Below, piece by piece: positions 14,021 through 21,224 of a stretch of 64,000 nucleotides of DNA. Each line of letters opens with the position of its first letter. Position 1 is the first letter of the stretch. Under the pieces are notes generated by a model that was not told the origin of the DNA, did no database searches, and saw nothing but the letters and a program-made list of their open reading frames with translations. Origin of the DNA: a virus; IMG/VR virus record IMGVR_UViG_3300028388_003908, positions 1 through 64,000 of that record; one strand, written 5' to 3'. A program made the position numbers and the translations under genes.

Positions 14021-14094
14021 GCGCTCTTAGCTCAGTAGGTTAGAGCGGGTGGCTGTTAACCACTAGGTCCTAGGTTCAAATCCTAGAGAGCGCG
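14021..14094 (+). tRNA. tRNA-Asn (anticodon GTT)
   Basis: Acceptor GCGCTCT/AGAGCGC, D arm GCTC/GAGC, anticodon arm GGTGG-CTGTTAA-CCACT, T arm CTAGG-TTCAAAT-CCTAG, discriminator G as is usual for Asn. Confidence 0.95.
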
Positions 14095-14096
14095 CT

Positions 14097-14119
14097 AGAC
14101 CCCTTTTTAGGGGTCTTTT
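14097..14119 (+). terminator. Terminator after tRNA-Asn
   Basis: AGACCCC (14097-14103) pairs with GGGGTCT (14110-14116), followed by TTT. It ends the tRNA cluster. Confidence 0.85.
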
Positions 14120-14155
14120 ACTTTCTACCCTCACAAGATGACATGAGGAAACGAT

Positions 14156-14395
14156 ATGCCCCTAAGAAGCATGAAAATCCTTGCAAATACCGCAATCTCC
14201 ACAGACGGTAAGGTTGAAGCTGAGGTCAATCTGACCTGTGTTGGATATTATGTCGATCTCTACACTTCAGAAGGCGGTTATCAGATGCACACCGAGACCT
14301 ATCAAAAGACGGACGCGCTTTGGGATGACCTAGCTGAGATCACAGGCGAGCTTGATCTACGCAAGGTACAGGATCTAGGATTTACCGCTCACTGA
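14156..14395 (+). CDS. Hypothetical protein (79 aa)
   Basis: ATG 14156 has GAGG seven bases upstream; an internal ATG at 14171 has none. Small beta-type soluble protein without recognised motifs. The phage promoter motif for the next gene begins right at its stop codon. Confidence 0.6.
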   Translation: MPLRSMKILANTAISTDGKVEAEVNLTCVGYYVDLYTSEGGYQMHTETYQKTDALWDDLAEITGELDLRKVQDLGFTAH

Positions 14396-14407
14396 TACTA
14401 TAAGAGA
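14396..14407 (+). promoter_or_regulatory. Phage promoter-like motif
   Basis: TACTATAAGAGA, 43 bases before the ATG at 14442. Recurring motif; no clear -35. Confidence 0.5.
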
Positions 14408-14441
14408 CACGTCCCTATCTCGACATGAAAGGATGTGTCTC

Positions 14442-14813
14442 ATGGACCTAAACAAGACGGCTAATCGCCTGATTGAAATCCGCGCTCAAATGGACCTGCT
14501 CAAGAAGGAGCAAGACGCGCTGAGAGAGCTTTTACCTGTCGGCTTTCGTCATCGTGTAGAAGGCGTTGGTGATGTGACGCTCTACGAGCAAAACCGAACA
14601 AAGGTGGATGGCTTTAACCTATATAATGATCTCAAGAGCGCTGGCGTTAATCCGGATTCTCTCGGTGAGGTCTCGGTCAAGATTAACAAGGATCTACTAG
14701 ACGAGAAGAGGGCCTCGGGCTACTTAAACGAGAGCGTTCGTGACATGATCTCAAATCACACGGAGACCAAGAAGATCTCCGCGCTCAAGGTAACCGTCTA
14801 CTCTAAGAACTAA
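14442..14813 (+). CDS. Hypothetical coiled-coil protein (123 aa)
   Basis: ATG 14442 (AAGGA nine bases upstream) is preferred over the in-frame ATG 14433. Residues 5-35 form a heptad-like helix (ANRLIEIRAQMDLLKKEQDA); the rest is alpha/beta. It may form oligomers. It ends against the convergent reductase gene with a few bases of overlap. Confidence 0.6.
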   Translation: MDLNKTANRLIEIRAQMDLLKKEQDALRELLPVGFRHRVEGVGDVTLYEQNRTKVDGFNLYNDLKSAGVNPDSLGEVSVKINKDLLDEKRASGYLNESVRDMISNHTETKKISALKVTVYSKN

Positions 14814-15475
14814 TCTAGCTTCATCGCTTCAAGTAGAGCTTTAACAGAGTTTTTACCTTCCTCTGTGTTGAGGTACTTACGCAGAGCTTTATTGTTATTG
14901 CCTGTCTGCTCTAAATAAACGTCTTGAGTCTTCTGCCAGGTCAGCACATTTCCTGGTCCTGTCTCAAAATCAAACCAAGAAAACTGCTCCACAAGATGTT
15001 GAGCAACTTCTTGTGATTTATAGTGCTGTCCTGTCACTACGACACCACATCTCTTACCTTCTAAAGGGTTCTTCATGCCGTGTGTGACGTGTCGGTTCTC
15101 AAAGGTGTTGAGACGTTCGATGATCTTCTGCATGAGCGCAGAATGACTACCCCATCTTACGCTTGTGCCCCATATCACAGAGTCACACCAAAGTAAGCTC
15201 TCGTAGATTGCGCTCATCTCGTCCTCTCCACCATACTCTTCCGGATTCTCATGGGAGAGCTTATGCGCCCAACAACGATATTCCCCCGAATCTTTATGAG
15301 CGCAGTTCTCCTTTCCGTCGGAATAGCAACTCAGATTAGGGACAATATGAAGCTCGTTGGCATCTATGAACCATAATTCATGCTCTTTCAGCTTCTCGGA
15401 TATTTCGTCTAGGATCATCTTAGACGTAGATCCTTTTTTATGCGTTGTAGTGCTGATCAGTAGAACTTTAGACAT
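14810..15475 (-). CDS. Flavodoxin-fold NAD(P)H-dependent reductase (221 aa)
   Basis: The N-terminus VLLISTTTHKKGSTSKMI is the FMN-phosphate loop of the FMN_red/WrbA class. CDSVIWGTSVRWGSHSALMQ matches the usual strand-loop that contacts FMN. Four Cys/His-rich residues at 54-80 recall the insertion of iron-sulfur flavoproteins, where a cluster might bind. ATG 15475 (GAGG upstream) is chosen over a TTG four codons earlier. Such enzymes pass electrons from NAD(P)H to flavin or quinone; in a phage this could support nucleotide metabolism or redox defence. Confidence 0.75.
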   Translation of the reverse strand: MSKVLLISTTTHKKGSTSKMILDEISEKLKEHELWFIDANELHIVPNLSCYSDGKENCAHKDSGEYRCWAHKLSHENPEEYGGEDEMSAIYESLLWCDSVIWGTSVRWGSHSALMQKIIERLNTFENRHVTHGMKNPLEGKRCGVVVTGQHYKSQEVAQHLVEQFSWFDFETGPGNVLTWQKTQDVYLEQTGNNNKALRKYLNTEEGKNSVKALLEAMKLD

Positions 15476-15496
15476 AAGACACCTCAAGGACGTGTA

Positions 15497-15712
15497 ATGC
15501 GTTTAATCATAACACAAGTTGATAACGGATATATTGTTAGACGCGAGGAGCAAGAATCCGTATATGAGCGCGTCTATCAGTTCCGAGAAGATCTTGAGCA
15601 AGCAGAAGCTCACGCGCTCTATGATCTACTATGGGATCATTTTGAGAGTTGCTTTCAGTCAAAGCACAAGGGCGGTCTTGTTGTGACGATAGAGGAGGGA
15701 GGTAAAGATTAA
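15497..15712 (+). CDS. Hypothetical protein (71 aa)
   Basis: ATG 15497 behind AAGGACG, divergent from the reductase gene with only 21 bases between starts. Small acidic protein with a predicted strand-helix pattern and no motif I recognise. Confidence 0.6.
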   Translation: MRLIITQVDNGYIVRREEQESVYERVYQFREDLEQAEAHALYDLLWDHFESCFQSKHKGGLVVTIEEGGKD

Positions 15713-15723
15713 GCGCGTGTGCC

Positions 15724-15735
15724 TACTATAAGACA
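15724..15735 (+). promoter_or_regulatory. Phage promoter-like motif
   Basis: TACTATAAGACA, 31 bases before the ATG of the SANT-repeat gene. Variant of the recurring motif with C for G. Confidence 0.5.
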
Positions 15736-15757
15736 GACACGCTAAAAGGAGACGATT

Positions 15758-16360
15758 ATGAGATGGTCAGACGAGGAGGTTCTTATCCTCAAGACGTGGT
15801 CTCAATGGGAGACCGCTAAACAGATAGCGGAGCGTCTAGGTCGCTCTGAAGGCTCGATTAAGAATAAGCTCTACGAGGAAGGCATCCTACTACGTCAAAA
15901 GCGACCTCACATCGCGCCTGAGAGATCATGGTCCAAAGAGGACGTTGAGTATCTGAAAAGATACGCTAAGGATACTTCTACAAAGCATATAGCCAAGCGT
16001 CTCGGCAAGAGCATAAAAGCTGTACGGACAAAGGCTACTCGTCTCGGTATCTCGCTACAAAAGCGTCATCGCGCTTGGTCCGATGATCAGGTTGATACTC
16101 TTTTCCGTATGGTAGAGGAGAATCGACCTTGGTCCGAGATCGCTGAGGCGATAGGAAAGAAGGCGGATGTTTGTCGCAAGCGCGCTTATGATTTCATGCT
16201 CAAAGCGGATCATAAGAGACGATGGACACAAGAGGAAGATGATAGATTAAAGATACTTAGAGAAGATAAAGGTATGTCCTTTTTAGAGATTGCGAATCAA
16301 CTCGGAAGGTCTATGCAAGCAACCCGTAAGCGTTATTATCGCATAATCGGGAAGATATAA
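15758..16360 (+). CDS. Protein with four Myb/SANT-like DNA-binding repeats (200 aa)
   Basis: Four helical repeats fill the protein, each opening with W-[ST]-x-[ED]-[ED/Q] and ending in a GRS/GKS-x-x-[AS]-x-x-[KR] recognition helix. The first Trp of each is at 3, 58, 107 and 156. Key stretches are IAERLGRSEGSIKNKL, IAKRLGKSIKAVRTKA, IAEAIGKKADVCRKRA and IANQLGRSMQATRKRY. One or two such units are common in phage and GcrA-like regulators; four in tandem suggest recognition of a long or repeated site. A role as transcription regulator or DNA-organising protein is likely. ATG 15758 follows AAAGGAGACG. Confidence 0.8.
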   Translation: MRWSDEEVLILKTWSQWETAKQIAERLGRSEGSIKNKLYEEGILLRQKRPHIAPERSWSKEDVEYLKRYAKDTSTKHIAKRLGKSIKAVRTKATRLGISLQKRHRAWSDDQVDTLFRMVEENRPWSEIAEAIGKKADVCRKRAYDFMLKADHKRRWTQEEDDRLKILREDKGMSFLEIANQLGRSMQATRKRYYRIIGKI

Positions 16361-16369
16361 TATAAGAGA
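16358..16369 (+). promoter_or_regulatory. Phage promoter-like motif
   Basis: TAATATAAGAGA, overlapping the stop of the SANT-repeat gene and 40 bases before the start of the next gene. Confidence 0.5.
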
Positions 16370-16400
16370 TACATCCGCAATCTTTATGTCAGAGGAAGAC

Positions 16401-16823
16401 ATGATCACGTTAAACATCTCGCAAGAGCAATTACAGAATCCTGAGGTCGCTAACGCGCTTGGTGACCTTTTCAAAGCAATCACACCCGAGAGCAACGCTC
16501 GTCCTGAGCGCGTCAAATCTAACCCTAGAAGAGACAATCACATCAACCCCGACATTGATCCCATCATCCTTGAGAACTTCGGTTGGGTGATCTCGTCAAA
16601 GAAATCTCTGCATTGTCTGACCGTGCTGAGGAAGCATCGCAGGGTCGCTTCTTACGATCTTTACACCGTACTTAAAGAGACATATCCCGAGCTTAACCCA
16701 CGCGCTATTGGAGGAATCTTTGGCGCTATGGAGAGATGGTTCAAGCAGAACAAATGCGCTGTACCTTTTCGTAAGCAGAAGGACGCTTTCGGCACTCTTT
16801 ACTTTCAGTGGATCGTCGGATGA
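16401..16823 (+). CDS. Hypothetical protein with winged-helix-like C-terminus (140 aa)
   Basis: ATG 16401 has AGAGGAAG just upstream; ATG 16386 in the same frame has no ribosome-binding site. The C-terminal half (VASYDLYTVLKETYPELNPR, then a helix and WFKQN) looks like a small winged helix. Its stop overlaps the next start (ATGA). Likely in one operon with the SANT-repeat gene. Confidence 0.6.
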   Translation: MITLNISQEQLQNPEVANALGDLFKAITPESNARPERVKSNPRRDNHINPDIDPIILENFGWVISSKKSLHCLTVLRKHRRVASYDLYTVLKETYPELNPRAIGGIFGAMERWFKQNKCAVPFRKQKDAFGTLYFQWIVG

Positions 16824-16996
16824 TGTGGTTCTTATTTAACATCGAGAACGATAATCCTGTGCTCACAAAGAAATCAGATCAGCCTTTTAGAGGTGAGATT
16901 GAGCATTGGAATCTAGATCAGATTTACATCAAGGCAGAGAGCGAGAGTATAGCCAAGACTAAAGCGTTTAATCTGCTACTTCATCTATATCCATAA
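16820..16996 (+). CDS. Hypothetical protein (58 aa)
   Basis: Starts at ATG 16820 overlapping the previous stop, so translation is probably coupled. The C-terminus (IYIKAESESIAKTKAFNLL) has the spacing of a strand followed by a helix. Function unknown. Confidence 0.5.
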   Translation: MMWFLFNIENDNPVLTKKSDQPFRGEIEHWNLDQIYIKAESESIAKTKAFNLLLHLYP

Positions 16997-17024
16997 GCGC
17001 TCTAAGCGCGATTAAGGATTAGAG

Positions 17025-17213
17025 ATGATGATTATCATAGCCCTCATGTATATGATCGCCTTCGGGCTGCTTCTAGCTCATCTAGCTCTAGCGTTCTTTT
17101 TCTTAGAACTCTACATCAAGAGCGATCATTATCCGCTAGAGGAGACGCTGATCTTACTCAGCCCCACCTTCCTTTTGTACTTTCATATCCGCTTCTGGTT
17201 CTGGCTCATCTGA
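17025..17213 (+). CDS. Small membrane protein, two segments (62 aa)
   Basis: Residues 1-28 and about 41-62 are strongly hydrophobic with a short polar loop (IKSDHYPLEET), so a two-pass inner-membrane hairpin is likely. The stop lies inside the convergent outer-membrane protein gene, a 60-base overlap. A holin-like or membrane-anchoring role is possible but unproven. Confidence 0.55.
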   Translation: MMIIIALMYMIAFGLLLAHLALAFFFLELYIKSDHYPLEETLILLSPTFLLYFHIRFWFWLI

Positions 17214-18026
17214 GCGGGCATCCTGCAATCGAGGGTGCTTGCTCTTACCTCTTATACTGAGATTCAATCTGAGCTTAAGACCTAGCGTTAAGTCCTGCTT
17301 CTGTACTCCAGCAGGAGGATTAGAATCGTAGGCATACGTCACGTTAGGTCCTATCTCAATCCATCTGACCGCAAAGTTGGTGTATGCGGTCAGATCTACT
17401 CGGATGCGATAGTCCGACGGATCCGAGTAGAGAGGCTGATAATACATCACCGCTACGGCTTTGGTTGTCTCCTTAAAGAAATCTCTGTCGTATGCAAGCG
17501 ATAGATAATTGGTGCTTCTCCAAACCGAGGTCGTTGTAGGTACTCCTTTGACGCGCTCTGCCTCGTACATAGCTCCCGAGCCTAGCGCCCAAGCGAATCG
17601 GAAAACCGAGTATTGAAATCTCAACCCAAGACCCGATAGCTGACGCAGATTGAGCGCCTTTCTTACGTCATATTGAGATTGAGCAAAGACCTCTCCCCAT
17701 AGCTCAGCTCGATAAGCGAGCATGATGTTCATCATAGATCTCGCATGGAAAAAACCACGGTCGTCAAAGACCTGTCCATTAGACGATCCTTTAAACACGT
17801 TACCTATAACGAACGATTTAAAATCCTGATCAGGACTGCTGTGATCAAGTCGCGTGTCTACAGCATAAGATTTCAAATTCACGTTACCGGTCGTGAAGCG
17901 CAAATCGGTACCTATTGTATAACCCCAACCGTTGTAGGGCATAGAGCCTCTAAAGAGTTCTGCGTTCACCTGCGCCCAACTGGACACAGACCACAGCATA
18001 ATGATGAGAGTGATTAGGATTCTCAT
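17154..18026 (-). CDS. Outer-membrane beta-barrel protein, DUF481-like (290 aa)
   Basis: A Sec signal peptide (RILITLIIMLWSVSSWA, then QVNAE) precedes alternating amphipathic strands with many Tyr and Trp. The sequence matches the DUF481 (YdiY-like) pattern: an early FTTGNVNLKSY strand, DRGFFHARSMMN, then LWGEVFAQSQYDVRKALNLR followed by GLGLRFQYS. The length suits a 10-12-strand barrel. The last ~40 residues are charged and probably periplasmic. In bacteria DUF481 proteins are outer-membrane proteins of poorly known role. In a phage it may alter the infected cell's surface, for example to block adsorption. ATG 18026 follows AAAGGTAAC; a 71-residue gene lies just upstream on the same strand. 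Confidence 0.75.
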   Translation of the reverse strand: MRILITLIIMLWSVSSWAQVNAELFRGSMPYNGWGYTIGTDLRFTTGNVNLKSYAVDTRLDHSSPDQDFKSFVIGNVFKGSSNGQVFDDRGFFHARSMMNIMLAYRAELWGEVFAQSQYDVRKALNLRQLSGLGLRFQYSVFRFAWALGSGAMYEAERVKGVPTTTSVWRSTNYLSLAYDRDFFKETTKAVAVMYYQPLYSDPSDYRIRVDLTAYTNFAVRWIEIGPNVTYAYDSNPPAGVQKQDLTLGLKLRLNLSIRGKSKHPRLQDARSDEPEPEADMKVQKEGGAE

Positions 18027-18029
18027 TAG

Positions 18030-18245
18030 TTACCTTTCGCATATTAAGGGAGCTTTTAAGATTTCGATCTCAATCTCTTTTGCTGAGAGACCGAGCTTGT
18101 AGGATTTCAAGACGTGACCGTCCTCTGTGTTTTGATATATCGAGACGTTATATCCTGATGTCAGAGAAGATTCTACAACCAAAGTACCTATGCGTCTGTC
18201 TTGACGATTTTTTATCTCCTCTGATCGGATGCGTTTACCGAGCAT
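18030..18245 (-). CDS. Hypothetical protein (71 aa)
   Basis: ATG 18245 with AAAGG upstream; ends three bases before the barrel gene starts, so the two form an operon. Basic N-terminus and beta-rich middle; no signal peptide. Function unknown. Confidence 0.55.
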   Translation of the reverse strand: MLGKRIRSEEIKNRQDRRIGTLVVESSLTSGYNVSIYQNTEDGHVLKSYKLGLSAKEIEIEILKAPLICER

Positions 18246-18273
18246 GATTTTTAACCTTTACTGAAAATATCCT

Positions 18274-18281
18274 TGTATAGT
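18274..18281 (+). promoter_or_regulatory. -10 region of tRNA-Glu promoter
   Basis: GTATAGTG preceded by TT, identical to the -10 context of the tRNA-Arg promoter. The -35 is not clear (TTTACT is too close, TTAACC too far). Confidence 0.45.
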
Positions 18282-18291
18282 GTGTTGACGA

Positions 18292-18364
18292 GGCCCATTC
18301 GTCTAGCCGGTTAGGACGCCAGACTTTCACTCTGGAAACACGGGATCGTTCCCCGTATGGGTCA
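18292..18364 (+). tRNA. tRNA-Glu (anticodon TTC)
   Basis: Acceptor GGCCCAT/ATGGGTC (one G-U), D arm GTCT/GGAC, anticodon arm CCAGA-CTTTCAC-TCTGG as in bacterial tRNA-Glu, T arm ACGGG/CCCGT with an unusual loop ATCGTTC in place of TTCxAxx. The variable loop is four bases. Confidence 0.88.
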
Positions 18365-18398
18365 TTATTTTCAGATAAAAGAAAAAATCTGGAACCTC

Positions 18399-18410
18399 TA
18401 CTATAAGACA
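18399..18410 (+). promoter_or_regulatory. Phage promoter-like motif
   Basis: TACTATAAGACA, about 80 bases before the secreted-protein gene. Same variant as at 15724. Confidence 0.45.
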
Positions 18411-18482
18411 GATCACAGAGCGCGTAAAAGCAATCCTGCAAAGCTCTGCATTAAACCCTCTCTCCCACCTAAGGAGACTGAC

Positions 18483-19043
18483 ATGAACGTAAAAGCATTT
18501 GCTCTCGCAATCGCTTTATCTTTTCCTTCAATCGCGCTCGCTGATGATGTGTGCTCGACCTCAAAGTACAATCAAGTACTGCCTGTCAAGTCCGGACTGA
18601 TCGGCAAGACAGCCTCTCAAGCCAAGAGGGTGCTCCGCAAGGCTTTCGGCCCCTCTGTTAAGATCACAGAGCAGAAGGGCGGGTCTCTCGGTCTTGATTT
18701 CCCTAAGAGCAAGCAAGATACGTTTGATTTGGGTGTCGCTCTTGTCCGTAATGGTGTTGTTTACGGTCTCGTTATGAGCTACTCCAACCGCTTTCAAGAC
18801 CGTCTTGGAGGTCCAGCCTCAGCCTTGTCCATTGTAGGTAAAGGAATCAAGAAGAAGGTCGGAGGTGCAGCCGATTCCAAAGAGATTGATAAAGGTCTCC
18901 GCTTTTTTTGGATTGAGCATGAAGGCATGGATATGACTCTTACCGGCCAAGACCCTTACAAGATCCTGCTCCGTGTTGAGTGCAATCCTCTTATGAAGAA
19001 GCTCGCAGATCAGGCAGCCGAGAGCGTGAACCTCGGGTTCTAA
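18483..19043 (+). CDS. Secreted protein, exported paralogue 2 (186 aa)
   Basis: ATG 18483 is chosen because AAGGAG lies seven bases upstream; an upstream in-frame start would run through tRNA-Glu. A Sec signal peptide (MNVKAFALAIALSFPSIALA) is followed by DDVCSTSK. The mature part parallels the lipoprotein at 6193: IGKTASQAKRVLRKAFG, the central DRLGGPAS and a C-terminal LLRVECNPL. Two conserved Cys could form a disulfide. Destination is probably the periplasm or cell surface. It has its own promoter motif and a strong terminator. Confidence 0.7.
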   Translation: MNVKAFALAIALSFPSIALADDVCSTSKYNQVLPVKSGLIGKTASQAKRVLRKAFGPSVKITEQKGGSLGLDFPKSKQDTFDLGVALVRNGVVYGLVMSYSNRFQDRLGGPASALSIVGKGIKKKVGGAADSKEIDKGLRFFWIEHEGMDMTLTGQDPYKILLRVECNPLMKKLADQAAESVNLGF

Positions 19044-19073
19044 AAACCTGATAAACTAGAGACTAACAGCATA

Positions 19074-19117
19074 GGGGCTCCTTCTGTTTTAACGCAGAGG
19101 AGCCCCTTCTCTTTTTC
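19074..19117 (+). terminator. Rho-independent terminator
   Basis: GGGGCTCCT (19074-19082) pairs with AGGAGCCCC (19098-19106), followed by TTCTCTTTTT. Confidence 0.9.
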
Positions 19118-19122
19118 TCGGA

Positions 19123-19134
19123 TAGTATAAGAGA
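19123..19134 (+). promoter_or_regulatory. Phage promoter-like motif of the ligase gene
   Basis: TAGTATAAGAGA, 31 bases before the ligase ATG and just after the terminator, so ligase has its own transcript. Confidence 0.55.
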
Positions 19135-19156
19135 CGTACCTAAAAGGAGGTACGTC

Positions 19157-21118
19157 ATGCTATTCGATCTTGACGAGATCAGCGCCTTAGAGCGCGACAT
19201 TAAGAGACACAATAAGCTCTATTGGGAAGATCAAAATCCAGAGATTTCAGATGTGGAATATGATCTGCTCATCGAGCGCTTGAGAGCGCTTAATCCTCAG
19301 AGCGAGGTTCTAAACGCTCTTGTCGAACCCGTCTCCTCAGACAAGGAGATTCGACATAAGAAGCCCATGCTCAGCTTGGGTAAATGCTACGACCAAGACG
19401 GTTTATCCTCTTGGTTACAATCCGCTGTAAAGAGAGCCTCCGAAGAGATTATCGCCTCCCCCAAGATTGATGGGGTTGCTTGCTCTCTCGTCTATGATGC
19501 TGAAGGCTCTCTGCGCTACGCCTCTACGAGAGGGGATGGCGTTAAAGGGGAATCAATCACCTCTGCCGTTCAGACTATGGACACGATCCCTAAATCAATA
19601 CCAGCTCAAGGACGCGAGATCGAGATCAGAGGGGAGATCTATATGTCCTTGACAGCCTTTCAAGCCTCCACTGGTCTCAAGAGCCCGAGAAATGCCTGCG
19701 CTGGCGCGATTAAGAGAAAGGAAGCTCAAGACAATCAAGCCTTCGGTTTGCGCTTCTACGCTTATGATGTAGACGGCCTAGATCGAGACACCCTCTCAGA
19801 CGCGCTCGATTTAGTGTCTTTATGGGGCTTTTCACCTGTACCATATACAACCGCTCTCTCTAACGACAAAGACGCGCTTACGAGCGTATATGATGATTAT
19901 GAGCAGGGCGCTCTCAATCGCGCTTTAGACTACGACATAGATGGTGTGGTCTATCGCGTTAATCGGATTGAGACCTTTAACAGACTAGGATCTACCTCTC
20001 ATCACCCGAGAGGCGCTATCGCATATAAACTCAAAGGCGACAGCGCTGTCACTACCCTAAGAGAGATCGAATGGAGCGTTAGCCGTTCTGGTGTTCTCAC
20101 GCCTGTTGGAATATTTGATCCTATTCTGCTTAATGGCGCGTCTGTCTCTAGGGTGACCTTGCATAATCTCAATTTCATCCGTGAGAAGAATATCTACAAG
20201 CTCGATTCAAGAGTGAAGATCACCAGAAGCGGTGGCGTCATACCTTATTTTGAAGAGGTTGTGACACGAGGCAAACGCGCTCTCAATCTACCTGTCTCCT
20301 GTCCCACCTGTCCTAGCAGAGAGGGCTGTCGTACTCTTGAGACCGATGGGATCTTACGCTGTGATGGTGATCAACTCTGCGATCCTATCATGGCGCAGGT
20401 GCTTAAACATTACGTTAAAACTACCAAGATTGACGGCTTCGGGGATGTTTGGCTCAATAAGCTCGTCTCTCTCGGTATACTCAAGACTCCAGTGGATTTA
20501 TACACCTTGACCGAGAAGGATTTACAAGGTCTTGAAGGCGTTGGTGAGGTCAGAATCAAGGGCTGGCTCGATTCGATAGATAAATCTCGATCACTCGATT
20601 TAGACGTGTTCCTTAGAGCGCTCTCTGTTGAGTACCTAGGCAGATCACTGAGCGCAGTATTAGCGAGCACCTACAAATCCATAGACAAGATCCTTGAAGG
20701 CTTAAGCGAGAAGAAGATTACGGGTAAATCTCGTCTTGAGCACGAGTTATCTCTGATGGAAGGTATGGGTAATCTGAGCGCGTTCACAGCTTGCTCTGGC
20801 TTGAACAAGAAGATTGACCTTATCAAGTCCTTGAGAGAGCACGTTAACGTACTAGATTTTGCCGAGAGAAAATCCTCCTCAGACAAGCTCTCAGGACAGA
20901 GCTTCGTCTTCACCGGTACTATGATATCCATGAAGCGTTCAGAAGCACAGAATAAGGTTAAAGACATGGGAGGTACTTGCCCTTCCTCTGTCTCTAAGAC
21001 CTTAACCTATCTTGTTGTCGGTGATGAGGGTAAGGCTGGTTCAAAGCTCGACAAAGCCAAGAAGCTCGATGTCTCAATCCTAAGCGAAAAGGAATTTAAC
21101 GAGCTTCTTAACTCTTAG
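19157..21118 (+). CDS. ligA: NAD-dependent DNA ligase (653 aa)
   Basis: Near full bacterial LigA length. The Ia region (YDLLIERL, residues 35-42) binds NMN. Lys103 in SPKIDG is the adenylation site. An OB domain follows, then a four-Cys zinc finger (CPTC and two further Cys, about 375-405), helix-hairpin-helix repeats (LEGVGEVRIKGWL) and a C-terminal BRCT domain (SFVFTGTM ... TYLVVGDEGKAGSKLDKA). It seals nicks using NAD+. All domains appear intact, which is less common in phages, where ATP-dependent or trimmed ligases occur. Start ATG 19157 follows AAAAGGAGG. Confidence 0.96.
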   Translation: MLFDLDEISALERDIKRHNKLYWEDQNPEISDVEYDLLIERLRALNPQSEVLNALVEPVSSDKEIRHKKPMLSLGKCYDQDGLSSWLQSAVKRASEEIIASPKIDGVACSLVYDAEGSLRYASTRGDGVKGESITSAVQTMDTIPKSIPAQGREIEIRGEIYMSLTAFQASTGLKSPRNACAGAIKRKEAQDNQAFGLRFYAYDVDGLDRDTLSDALDLVSLWGFSPVPYTTALSNDKDALTSVYDDYEQGALNRALDYDIDGVVYRVNRIETFNRLGSTSHHPRGAIAYKLKGDSAVTTLREIEWSVSRSGVLTPVGIFDPILLNGASVSRVTLHNLNFIREKNIYKLDSRVKITRSGGVIPYFEEVVTRGKRALNLPVSCPTCPSREGCRTLETDGILRCDGDQLCDPIMAQVLKHYVKTTKIDGFGDVWLNKLVSLGILKTPVDLYTLTEKDLQGLEGVGEVRIKGWLDSIDKSRSLDLDVFLRALSVEYLGRSLSAVLASTYKSIDKILEGLSEKKITGKSRLEHELSLMEGMGNLSAFTACSGLNKKIDLIKSLREHVNVLDFAERKSSSDKLSGQSFVFTGTMISMKRSEAQNKVKDMGGTCPSSVSKTLTYLVVGDEGKAGSKLDKAKKLDVSILSEKEFNELLNS

Positions 21119-21224
21119 TTGGAGAGCAAGGAAGATCCTTCCTCACCGGACAAGAAATCTTTAAGGTGCTCCCGCATCTGCGACAAACGAACATCTTAGG
21201 ATTCTTGTCCGGACTAAATCTCAT
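21108..21224 (-). CDS. Small zinc-ribbon-like protein (38 aa)
   Basis: ATG 21224 overlaps the stop of the repeat lipoprotein gene by one base (TAATG), so it is probably translated by coupling. The product has VCRRCG and later ISCPV and LPCSP, four Cys spaced like a minimal zinc ribbon. An 11-bp inverted repeat (21146-21156 with 21202-21212) lies within it. It overlaps the 3' end of ligA by 11 bases on the other strand. Short, so uncertain. Confidence 0.4.
   Translation of the reverse strand: MRFSPDKNPKMFVCRRCGSTLKISCPVRKDLPCSPTKS

Noticed and set aside
18235-18441. Minus-strand frame of 68 codons
   Set aside because: It runs across the well-formed tRNA-Glu and has no ribosome-binding site; the 18030-18245 gene is the real minus-strand gene here.
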